Shown: positions 1-5,403 of the stretch, piece by piece | Numbering within the stretch: position 1 is the stretch's first letter | Layout: each line of letters starts with the position of its first letter | NCBI GenBank assembly: GCA_024280065.1 | Contig: JAJRQX010000195.1 | Span: 1-5,403 of the forward strand | Source of the DNA: Aquificota bacterium | Lineage (GTDB): Bacteria; Aquificota; Aquificia; Aquificales; Aquificaceae | DNA length: 5,403 nt | Direction of reading: 5' to 3' | Program-made: the position numbers and the translations under genes | Notes under the pieces: model-generated | The model's input: the letters and a program-made list of their open reading frames with translations, nothing else | What the model was told of the DNA's origin: nothing | Database searches by the model: none

Positions 1-854
1 GACCTTCCGGGCTCTAAGATCACCGTCGCCTCCACACCTTCAAGGTGAGGTCTAACTACTTTCGCCAGGTCCTCGGGTGCGGGTTCCTTATCTTCGGGTC
101 TATATTTGATACCAAGACCACCGCCTATGTCTATGAACCTTATCCCGAACCCTTCCCCCAGAAGTTCCCTGTACAGGCTCACTATTTTATCAACAGCTTC
201 CCCGTATGGGGATACGTCAAGTATCTGGGAACCTATGTGGCAATGTATCCCTACAACCTCAAGATTTTTAAGCTCCTTCGCCTTCCTGAACTGCTGTGGA
301 GCCCTCTCTATGTCAACACCGAACTTGCTCTTTTTAAGACCTGTAGCTATATAGGGGTGGGTCTTCGGGTCCACGTCTGGGTTCACCCTTATGGCCACCC
401 TTACCCTCTTTCCGAGTCTTCCCGCTATCTCGTTCAGGACATAAAGCTCCTCTTCTGACTCTACGTTGAACATGAGGATCTCATGAGAGATGGCAAGCTC
501 AAGCTCCTCAACCGTCTTTCCAACTCCAGCGTAGACTATCCTTCGTGGTTCTATACCTCCTTTGAGGGCACATACGATCTCTCCACCTGAGACCACGTCC
601 GCTCCAGCTCCTTCCTCTCCCGCCACCCTTATGATCTCAGGGTTGAAATTGGCTTTTACCGCATAGCAGACGATCGCACCTGGAAAGGCATCTCTGTAGG
701 CTCTTACCCTGTCCCTGATGTAGGAAGCACTGTAAACGTATAAGGGCGTTCCGAACTCTCTGGCCAGATCTTTTAAAGGTACACCTTCAAGGCAAAGTTC
801 GCCTCCCTTAAGTGTCAGGTAGCGGTTGTATTCCTGGAGTAGGCTCTCCTCCAT
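1..854 (-). CDS. lysA: Diaminopimelate decarboxylase, N-terminal 284 residues (3' end outside the window)
   Basis: PLP-dependent enzyme that decarboxylates meso-diaminopimelate to L-lysine, the last step of lysine synthesis, in the cytoplasm. The frame is open from the ATG at 854 to the window edge. Visible marks of the fold-III decarboxylase barrel are YAVKAN at residues 64-69, with K67 the expected PLP Schiff-base lysine; RVNPDVDPKTHPYI at 156-169; KSKFG at 175-179; HCHIGSQ at 204-210; the phosphate-binding glycines GGGLGI at 244-249; and EPGR at 281-284, where the window ends. About a third of a typical ~420-residue LysA is missing, including the C-terminal domain with the CESGD-type catalytic Cys motif. 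The start is supported by the N-terminus (MEESLLQEYN, then LKGGEL), which resembles the Aquifex protein as I recall it. No Shine-Dalgarno sequence precedes it, so it may have a very short leader. It is divergent from yebC. Confidence 0.96.
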   Translation of the reverse strand, partial: MEESLLQEYNRYLTLKGGELCLEGVPLKDLAREFGTPLYVYSASYIRDRVRAYRDAFPGAIVCYAVKANFNPEIIRVAGEEGAGADVVSGGEIVCALKGGIEPRRIVYAGVGKTVEELELAISHEILMFNVESEEELYVLNEIAGRLGKRVRVAIRVNPDVDPKTHPYIATGLKKSKFGVDIERAPQQFRKAKELKNLEVVGIHCHIGSQILDVSPYGEAVDKIVSLYRELLGEGFGIRFIDIGGGLGIKYRPEDKEPAPEDLAKVVRPHLEGVEATVILEPGR

Positions 855-860
855 GGGTGG

Positions 861-879
861 ATAATTTTAACTAAATTAT
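861..879. repeat. Perfect 7-bp inverted repeat, possible operator
   Basis: ATAATTT (861-867) and AAATTAT (873-879) are exact reverse complements separated by the 5-bp spacer TAACT, giving a 19-bp dyad in the middle of the divergent intergenic region. The symmetry is read directly. A dimeric regulator acting on lysA, yebC or both is only an inference. AT-rich sequence produces such dyads easily by chance, and the stem is too weak in a thermophile to act as an RNA hairpin. Confidence 0.35.
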
Positions 880-886
880 TTATCTC

Positions 887-892
887 AGGAGG
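887..892 (+). promoter_or_regulatory. Ribosome binding site of yebC
   Basis: AGGAGG lies 7 bases before the ATG at 900, a near-consensus Shine-Dalgarno sequence at good spacing. It fixes the yebC start and contrasts with lysA on the other strand, which has none. Confidence 0.85.
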
Positions 893-899
893 TCAGGAG

Positions 900-1652
900 A
901 TGGCAGGGCACAGCCACTGGGCTCAGATCAAGCATAAGAAGGCAAAGATAGACGCCCAGAGAGGAAAACTGTTCTCAAAGCTGATAAGGGAGATAACCGT
1001 TGCCACTAGACTCGGAGGGCCGAACCCGGAGTTCAACCCGAGGCTCAGGACAGCCATAGAGCAGGCCAAGAGGGCCAACATGCCCTGGGAGACCATAGAG
1101 AGGGCGATAAAGAAGGGCTCCGGGGAGATAGAAGGTGAAGCCTTTGAGGAGGTCGTATACGAGGGCTACGCACCAGGTGGCGTGGCGGTAATGGTAATGG
1201 CCACAACGGACAACAGAAACAGGACCACATCCGAGATAAGACATACCTTTTCCAAGTTTGGGGGGAGTTTAGGGTCCTCGGGATGCGTTTCCTACCTATT
1301 CCAGAGGAAAGGCTATATAGAGGTCCCCGCTAATGAGATCTCCGAAGAGGAACTCCTTGAAAAGGCGATAGAAGCCGGAGCGGAGGACGTCCAGTCCGGT
1401 CCTGAGATCCATCAGGTCTACACAGCTCCCGAAGACCTGTACGAGGTTAAGGATAAGCTTGAGAAGCTCGGGGTCCCCGTTGAAAAGGCCCAGATAACCT
1501 GGATACCTATATCCACCGTATCGGTGGATGACCCGGAGACCGCAAAGAAGGTTCTCAGGTTGATAGACGCCCTTGATGACCTTGACGACGTCCAGCAGGT
1601 TATAGCGAACTTTGAGATACCTGAAGCTATCCTTAAGGAAGTAGGAACGTAG
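900..1652 (+). CDS. yebC: YebC/TACO1 family translation factor or transcriptional regulator
   Basis: Complete 250-residue protein, the usual length for the family. The N-terminus carries the signature MAGHSHWAQIKHKKA, followed by the helical segment ANMPWETIERAIKKG at 59-73, YEGYAPGGVAV at 88-98, the TTDNRNRTTSEIRHTFSKFG signature at 102-121, GCVSYLF at 128-134, and the C-terminal DDLDDVQQVIANFEI at 226-240. The family has three domains, and a structure is known from Aquifex. Members were first described as DNA-binding regulators; mitochondrial TACO1 and more recent bacterial work point to relief of ribosome stalling, notably at proline-rich stretches. Sequence alone cannot decide which role this copy has. 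It is the first gene of a plus-strand unit: its TAG stop is directly followed by the ATG of the permease gene. Its codon use matches mutL rather than the permease. Confidence 0.97.
   Translation: MAGHSHWAQIKHKKAKIDAQRGKLFSKLIREITVATRLGGPNPEFNPRLRTAIEQAKRANMPWETIERAIKKGSGEIEGEAFEEVVYEGYAPGGVAVMVMATTDNRNRTTSEIRHTFSKFGGSLGSSGCVSYLFQRKGYIEVPANEISEEELLEKAIEAGAEDVQSGPEIHQVYTAPEDLYEVKDKLEKLGVPVEKAQITWIPISTVSVDDPETAKKVLRLIDALDDLDDVQQVIANFEIPEAILKEVGT
1643..1646 (+). promoter_or_regulatory. Ribosome binding site of the permease gene, inside yebC
   Basis: AGGA lies 6 bases before the ATG at 1653 and within the last codons of yebC; a second purine block, AAGGAA, is at 1635-1640. Together with the 0-bp gap between stop and start, this suggests that ribosomes finishing yebC reinitiate on the permease gene. 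Confidence 0.6.
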
Positions 1653-2501
1653 ATGCTTTTCCAGTTTTTAAACACCTTCTTGGGTTATTTGCTTGAACTC
1701 CTTCCCTTTTTCCTTGTAGCCTCGGCAGCAGGTGCGGGCTTGCAAACTTATGCCCGAGGGATCTTTTCAAGAGCTACCGTGTCAAAACCTTACTCGCCTT
1801 TTATAACCGCTTTTGCGGGTGCCATTATACCTGTCTGTTCCTGTTCAATGATACCTTTGGCCAAAACTATAGACAGTTTCTCTCAGAAGAACTATGCACC
1901 CGTTTTAGCCTTTCTTATAACCGCTCCCGTTCTATCACCTATAACTATTCTGCTCACTTTTGGTATGTTTGGTCTTGAGCTTACCGTAACTAGGGTGCTT
2001 TTTACCCTGATATTTTCCTTTTTTTTAGCTTATAGTTCTGGTTTCATATTTCAAAAAAGGGTTTCTCTACCTCTGCTCCAAGAAGGACGTGGTTATGGCA
2101 GGAGGAGTGTGAACGAGTTTATATTGAACTTCAAAAACCTGTTTATAAATACTGGAAAGTATATACTGCTGGGTCTGGTTATAGCTTCCCTTTTGAAGGT
2201 CCTCGTCCCGGAGGGTGTGATGGTGAAGTTTTCCGAAAGCGAGCTTTCCTATGTACTTATAGCCCTCATTTCTGTTCCCATATATGTATGCTCAGGAGAG
2301 GAGGTGCCGATAGCTAGATCCCTGCACGATCTGGGACTCTCAGAAGGTAAGGCCCTAACCTTCATGCTCGCATCCTCAGGTATATGCGTTCCCACAATAA
2401 GCGCCCTGCTCAGTTTCCTCCCGAAAGGTCTTGTCGCATACTATACACTATCCTGGTTTCTTTTTTCTGTTTCCGCTGGGCTTATGTTTGATAGGTTTTA
2501 A
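1653..2501 (+). CDS. DUF318/COG0701 family permease (YraQ/ArsP-like), substrate unknown
   Basis: A 282-residue integral membrane protein with about eight hydrophobic segments, roughly at residues 5-27, 48-70, 82-104, 109-133, 167-185, 199-215, 233-254 and 259-278. Two internally related motifs mark the family: IPVCSCSMIPLAKTI at 59-73, with Cys62 and Cys64, and VPIYVCSGEEVPIARSL at 208-224, with Cys213. Each sits at the end of a hydrophobic segment and is followed by a similar block (TAPVLSPIT at 90-98; ASSGICVPTIS at 240-250). The repetition suggests two pseudo-symmetric halves. Some relatives export methylarsenite (ArsP), but nothing here fixes the substrate. The loop between the halves (about 135-160) is short. 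The gene abuts yebC and is followed by mutL after 9 bp. Its first ~500 bp are much more AT-rich than its neighbours and use TTT, CAA and CGT/CGA more freely, as transfer or recombination could cause, although hydrophobic proteins favour T-rich codons anyway. Confidence 0.85.
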   Translation: MLFQFLNTFLGYLLELLPFFLVASAAGAGLQTYARGIFSRATVSKPYSPFITAFAGAIIPVCSCSMIPLAKTIDSFSQKNYAPVLAFLITAPVLSPITILLTFGMFGLELTVTRVLFTLIFSFFLAYSSGFIFQKRVSLPLLQEGRGYGRRSVNEFILNFKNLFINTGKYILLGLVIASLLKVLVPEGVMVKFSESELSYVLIALISVPIYVCSGEEVPIARSLHDLGLSEGKALTFMLASSGICVPTISALLSFLPKGLVAYYTLSWFLFSVSAGLMFDRF

Positions 2502-2510
2502 AGGTGTGTT

Positions 2511-3791
2511 ATGTTCGTAAGGATACTTCCTCCCGAGGTAAGGAGTAGGATAGCCGCTGGGGAGGTGATAGAGTCCCCCGCGGATGTGGTAAAGGAGCTT
2601 TTGGAGAACTCCCTTGACGCTAAGGCGACCCGAATAGAGGTGGAGATATCCAAAGGAGGGAAGAGGTTTATATCTGTAAAAGACAACGGAACCGGCATAC
2701 ACCCTGAGGACATAGACAAGGTATTCCTTGAGGGAGCAACAAGCAAGATAGAGACAGAGAAGGACCTCCTCAGCGTTGAGACTTACGGCTTCAGAGGAGA
2801 AGCATTACACTCAATAGCTTCCGTTAGCAGGCTGAGGATAAGGTCAAGATACTTTCAGGAGATGGAGGGCTGGTCCGTCTACGTGGAGGCAGGTAGGCTG
2901 GTGTCCAAGGAGAAAGTCGGTATGCCCGTTGGGACCGAGGTCCAGGTTGCTGACCTCTTCTTTAACCTCCCGGCCAGAAGAAAGTTCCTGAAGAGGGAGG
3001 ATACTGAGAGGAACAGGGTCACGGAGGTGGTCAAGGAGTATGCCCTCGCAAGGCCTGACGTCTCCTTCAGTCTGTTCTCAAACGGAAGAGAGGTCCTCAG
3101 TCTTCCCAAAAGCAGTTTTAAGGATAGGTTCACGTACCTGACCGGCCTGAGGCCGGAGGAGATCCTCTGGGAGAGAGGGGAGATCAGGGTAAGGGCCTTT
3201 ATAGTGAGGAACGTAAGCAGGGGGAGAATATACGCCTTTGTGAACGGCAGGCCGGTGGGAAGCAGGTCTCTGAAGGAGTTCCTCAGGAAGGTTCTTGGTT
3301 ACAAGACCTTGGCAGCCGTGTTCTTAGACCTCCCTCCCTTTATGGCTGACTTCAACGTCCATCCAAAAAAGAGGGAGGTGAAGTTCCTGAAGGAGAGGGC
3401 AGTCCTGGGTGCGATAAGGGAAGCCCTGGGTCTGAAGCCGACGTTGAGTCCGGAGGACGCGTTAGCTCAAGAGGTCCGTAGATACTCTCCCGAACCGGAG
3501 ATAGTAGGCCAGCTCATGGACACCTTCATAGTTGCACGCATAGGAGACTATCTCTACTTCTTTGACCAGCACCTCTTAGCTGAGAGAATAAGTTATGAAA
3601 GGACAGGAGAGGAGGAGAGGTCCTGCAGGTCCTCAGTGAAGGCTGGACGGAAGCTGTCCAGAGGTGAGATGGAGGGGCTCGTGAGGGAGTGGATAAGGCT
3701 TGAGAACCCCCACGTCTGCCCCCACGGGAGACCCATATACTACAGAGTCCACCTTAAGGAGATATACGAGAAGGTAGGGAGGACTTTTTAG
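2511..3791 (+). CDS. mutL: DNA mismatch repair protein MutL, short endonuclease type
   Basis: MutL couples mismatch recognition by MutS to strand incision. The N-terminal GHKL ATPase is complete: IAAGEVIESPADVVKELLENS at the start with E29 (general base) and N33 (Mg), DNGTGI at 58-63, TSKI at 77-80, and YGFRGEAL at 92-99. VNGRPV at 244-249 and NVHPKKREVKF at 282-292 follow, the latter holding the Lys that reaches the ATP site. A linker of only ~20 residues (about 311-330) leads to a ~95-residue C-terminal domain with the nuclease and metal motifs: DQHLLAERISYE at 352-363, SCRSSVKAG at 371-379 and CPHGRP at 403-408. At 426 residues it is far shorter than the ~600 common elsewhere, but near the size I recall for Aquifex MutL. 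The DQHA motif reads DQHL. The ATG follows a weak AGGTG by a few bases, 9 bp after the permease stop. The 3' end overlaps copB, which is convergent, by 4 bp. Confidence 0.97.
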   Translation: MFVRILPPEVRSRIAAGEVIESPADVVKELLENSLDAKATRIEVEISKGGKRFISVKDNGTGIHPEDIDKVFLEGATSKIETEKDLLSVETYGFRGEALHSIASVSRLRIRSRYFQEMEGWSVYVEAGRLVSKEKVGMPVGTEVQVADLFFNLPARRKFLKREDTERNRVTEVVKEYALARPDVSFSLFSNGREVLSLPKSSFKDRFTYLTGLRPEEILWERGEIRVRAFIVRNVSRGRIYAFVNGRPVGSRSLKEFLRKVLGYKTLAAVFLDLPPFMADFNVHPKKREVKFLKERAVLGAIREALGLKPTLSPEDALAQEVRRYSPEPEIVGQLMDTFIVARIGDYLYFFDQHLLAERISYERTGEEERSCRSSVKAGRKLSRGEMEGLVREWIRLENPHVCPHGRPIYYRVHLKEIYEKVGRTF

Positions 3792-4558
3792 AACCACATC
3801 CTCACACCTAAGAGAAGGTTCACAAAGCTTGTATCCTCACCCGCTGCCTCCCTAACGTCCTTGGCTTTACCCAAGTACGTGGTCCAGTTCACACCCACGT
3901 AGGGGGCGAACTCTCTCCTTATCTCGTATCTGAGCCTAAGCCCCAGCTCTAAGTTGTTTACACCGCTCCATACATCTACCTCTGGTATGTCCGAAAAGGA
4001 GACTAAGGTCTCAATCCGGGGCTGGAGTATCAGACGCTGGGTGAATAAGAGGTCGTACTCCACCTCAAGGTCCGCGGTGACATTACCGTCCGTGTCCAGC
4101 CTGACATTTGCGTCCACCTCAAACCAGTAAGGGGCTAGCCCCTGAACACCAACAACCGCGTACGTCCTCTCGTCAGAGACATCACCGTAGACGGACTGAA
4201 GGCCTACACCCACCCTGAAGTCCCAGAAAGGGGTTATGAGCCTCCCGTAGTATAGGTCAAGCCTCTCAAGAGTTCCCTCACCACTTTTAAAGGAGTGCTC
4301 CCCCTCCGTCTCCACCCACAGCCTGTTGAAGTCTCCTCCATACCAGAACTCAATGTCGTACAGGGCCTCCTTCTCCTCTGAGGTCACGTGGTACTCAAAG
4401 AGGTCAAACAGGAGCTTTCCGAATCGGGATGGGGGGAGCAGTACCTGTCTTATCACCTTCGGGTCAGGCCTGTAGGCTGGGAGCTCCGTGGACTCATCCT
4501 GAGACCAAACGGGAATTGTAAAAAGAAGGGCGGAGGCGGTAAGGACGGTCCTTTTCAT
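3788..4558 (-). CDS. copB: CopB/PcoB family outer-membrane copper resistance protein
   Basis: A 256-residue exported protein. The start MKRTVLTASALLFTIPVWSQ is a signal peptide (basic n-region, hydrophobic core), probably cut near residue 19. The rest carries CopB family blocks: YDIEFWYGGDFNRLWVETEGE at 67-87, YYGRLITPFWDFRVGVG at 103-119, RTYAVVGVQGLAPYWFEVDA at 131-150, EYDLLFTQRLILQPR at 167-181, LELGLRLRYEIRREFAPYVG at 203-222, and AAGED at 238-242. It ends in VRMWF; a terminal Phe with alternating hydrophobic residues is typical of outer-membrane beta barrels. CopB is thought to bind or handle copper at the outer membrane alongside CopA. This copy lacks the Met/His-rich N-terminal stretch common in the family: only two Met occur, the first residue and one near the end. 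It follows copA by 12 bp. The start is fixed by a strong ribosome binding site. Confidence 0.94.
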   Translation of the reverse strand: MKRTVLTASALLFTIPVWSQDESTELPAYRPDPKVIRQVLLPPSRFGKLLFDLFEYHVTSEEKEALYDIEFWYGGDFNRLWVETEGEHSFKSGEGTLERLDLYYGRLITPFWDFRVGVGLQSVYGDVSDERTYAVVGVQGLAPYWFEVDANVRLDTDGNVTADLEVEYDLLFTQRLILQPRIETLVSFSDIPEVDVWSGVNNLELGLRLRYEIRREFAPYVGVNWTTYLGKAKDVREAAGEDTSFVNLLLGVRMWF

Positions 4559-4564
4559 AACACT

Positions 4565-4572
4565 ACCTCCTC
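4565..4572 (-). promoter_or_regulatory. Ribosome binding site of copB, overlapping the copA stop
   Basis: The minus strand reads GAGGAGGT 6 bases before the copB ATG (4558). Its first two bases are part of the TGA stop of copA (4573-4571), so termination on copA brings ribosomes onto the copB start. This supports one copAB transcript with coupled translation. Confidence 0.85.
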
Positions 4573-5403
4573 AGGTTACTTCAACCACCCTTATCATGCC
4601 CATGTGCATGTGGTAAAGTAGGTGGCAGTGGAACGCCCAGTATCCTTTTGCGTCCACAAGGACATCTATGCAGATCTTCTCACCCGGCTTTAAGTTTATT
4701 GTGTCCTTCCTCGGCTTGTACTCTCCAGACCCGTTGTCAAGATACATCCACATGCCGTGGAGGTGTATGGGGTGGTCCATCATGGTGTGGTTCACCCAGA
4801 TCATCCTAACGAGCTCCCCGTAACGCCACTTTATGAAGTCCTTTATATCCGAGGTCCACCTTTTACCGTCGTAAGTCCACATCCTCCAGATGAACCTCTC
4901 CATGTTACCCGTGAAGTGGATCTCTATCACCCTGTCTGGTTTCCTCTTGTGGAGGAACTTCCATGGTACGTAGCTCTTAAGATCCGCGTAGGTGAGGACC
5001 TTGTGTTTAGCGTCTTTAAGACCTACACCAGGGTCGTCAAGCCTGCAGATGGGTTCCGGATTTAGCATGGCTGCAGCCGGTCCGAACTGGAAGTTCTTGA
5101 GTTTCGGCTCACATACACCGCAAGGGTCCTTCTTCATATGATGGTGATGGTGCATACCCTTCATGTGTCCGTGGTGTCCTCCGTGCATGTGCTTCAGGTG
5201 AGCCCCTCCGTGGGCTTCCATTCCCCTCTCGGGTGGCTTCCTTAAGGGCGGTATCGGTCCCTTCATGCCGGGTTCGGGAGCGAGGGTTCCCCTCGCGTAA
5301 CCGCTCCTGTCCATGGCTTCCGCGAATATGGTGTACGCCCTATATTCCTTCGGCTGGACGATCACATCGTAACGTTCCGCCACCGCTATCCTGAACTCGT
5401 CCA
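4571..5403 (-). CDS. copA: CopA/PcoA family periplasmic multicopper oxidase, C-terminal 276 residues (5' end outside the window)
   Basis: The frame is open from the right edge to the TGA at 4571. It begins DEFRIAVAERYDVIVQ, an internal CopA block at the end of the middle cupredoxin domain, so the GTG at 5383 is not a start. Residues below count from that Val. The C-terminal cupredoxin domain holds HPIHLHG at 204-210 and the blue-copper motif HCHLLYHMHMGM at 252-263, with Cys253, His258 and axial Met263 as type 1 ligands and the flanking His residues serving the trinuclear centre. Between them are typical CopA blocks, such as DLKSYVPW at 134-141 and MWTYDGKRW at 168-176. A His/Met-rich insert lies at 55-83, followed by CGVC at 88-91. 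The protein binds and probably oxidises Cu(I) in the periplasm. Roughly half of a ~550-600-residue CopA is missing, including any Tat signal and the first domains. Confidence 0.95.
   Translation of the reverse strand, partial: DEFRIAVAERYDVIVQPKEYRAYTIFAEAMDRSGYARGTLAPEPGMKGPIPPLRKPPERGMEAHGGAHLKHMHGGHHGHMKGMHHHHHMKKDPCGVCEPKLKNFQFGPAAAMLNPEPICRLDDPGVGLKDAKHKVLTYADLKSYVPWKFLHKRKPDRVIEIHFTGNMERFIWRMWTYDGKRWTSDIKDFIKWRYGELVRMIWVNHTMMDHPIHLHGMWMYLDNGSGEYKPRKDTINLKPGEKICIDVLVDAKGYWAFHCHLLYHMHMGMIRVVEVT
5135..5221 (-). other. His/Met-rich copper-binding insert in CopA
   Basis: This stretch encodes 29 residues containing 12 His and 5 Met, including a run of five His at 5138-5152, and is followed by a CxxC pair (5111-5122). 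CopA proteins usually carry Met-rich repeats at this place, thought to capture Cu(I). Here His outnumbers Met by more than two to one. Metal binding is inferred from composition. Confidence 0.75.

Larger units (their letters stand above)
855..899. promoter_or_regulatory. Divergent lysA/yebC intergenic promoter region
   Basis: These 45 bp are the only space between two divergent genes, so the lysA promoter and probably that of the yebC unit must lie here or in the adjoining coding ends. The core at 861-884 is almost pure A/T against roughly half G+C around it. On the minus strand, TAAAAT (complement of 864-869) could be a -10 element placing the lysA start of transcription only a few bases before its ATG. 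I see no convincing -35 hexamer for either gene at normal spacing. The promoter role is inferred from gene arrangement and composition. Confidence 0.5.

Noticed and set aside
45..458. Open frame on the plus strand, 137 codons
   Set aside because: It lies wholly antisense to lysA, whose frame carries clear family motifs over the same bases. Its translation shows no recognisable motif, and it has no ribosome binding site worth naming.
975..1244. Minus-strand open frames of 61 and 89 codons within yebC
   Set aside because: They are antisense shadows of a highly conserved gene, with low-complexity Pro/Leu/Ser-rich or Tyr/Gly-rich translations produced by the coding-strand codon bias.
2019..2026. 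Run of eight T as a programmed frameshift or phase-variable tract
   Set aside because: The frame continues intact through the run (Phe-Phe-Leu codons in a membrane segment), no alternative frame extends usefully, and such runs arise readily in AT-rich hydrophobic coding sequence.
1653..2501. Naming the permease arsP (methylarsenite exporter)
   Set aside because: The family is broad, and only the general cysteine and SPI-type motifs are visible. No arsenic genes lie in the window to support a substrate.
3779..3803. Possible terminator hairpin between mutL and copB (GAGGA and TCCTC)
   Set aside because: The stem is only 5 bp with a 15-base loop, and the T-run lies in the loop rather than after the stem. 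It would not be stable, least of all in a thermophile.
4757..5065. Plus-strand open frame of 102 codons opposite copA
   Set aside because: The minus strand here encodes the copper-ligand region of CopA. The opposite frame is explained by codon bias and has no motif of its own.
5381..5383. GTG as a start codon for the multicopper oxidase
   Set aside because: The frame continues upstream to the window edge with DEFRIA before this Val, which fits the internal CopA block ending in AERYDV. The gene is cut by the window and does not start here.

Overview
This window reads as a chromosomal segment from a member of the Aquificales (Aquifex, Hydrogenobacter, Thermocrinis or Hydrogenivirga type). The evidence is indirect. 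Genes are packed almost without gaps, arginine is written mostly as AGG/AGA and isoleucine largely as ATA, and proteins are rich in Glu, Lys and Arg. The LysA, YebC and MutL sequences resemble what I remember of the Aquifex proteins, including an unusually short MutL. No database search was possible, so the genus is left open.

Layout: (1) 1-854, minus strand: the N-terminal two thirds of lysA (diaminopimelate decarboxylase), cut by the left window edge. (2) 855-899: a 45-bp AT-rich divergent intergenic region holding a perfect 7-bp inverted repeat. (3) 900-3791, plus strand: a compact three-gene unit of yebC (translation factor or regulator), a DUF318/COG0701 membrane permease with a paired-cysteine motif, and mutL (mismatch repair). 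Gaps are 0 and 9 bp, so these are very probably co-transcribed. (4) 3788-5403, minus strand: copA-copB, a periplasmic multicopper oxidase (cut by the right edge) followed by an outer-membrane copper-resistance protein. The copB ribosome binding site overlaps the copA stop codon.

The two right-hand units converge, and the mutL and copB stop codons interlock over 4 bp with no visible terminator. copA and copB together form an envelope copper-detoxification pair: CopA binds or oxidises Cu(I) in the periplasm, and CopB sits in the outer membrane. The yebC-permease-mutL unit mixes housekeeping functions with a permease of unknown substrate. The first half of the permease gene is clearly more AT-rich than its neighbours.

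I found no RNA genes, insertion sequences or CRISPR arrays, and no stretch longer than 45 bp lacks a gene. There is no clear sign of a wholly new system. The points most worth a second look are the compositional break in the permease gene, the His-dominated insert in CopA, the CopB without a metal-binding N-terminal region, and the minimal MutL with a variant nuclease motif.
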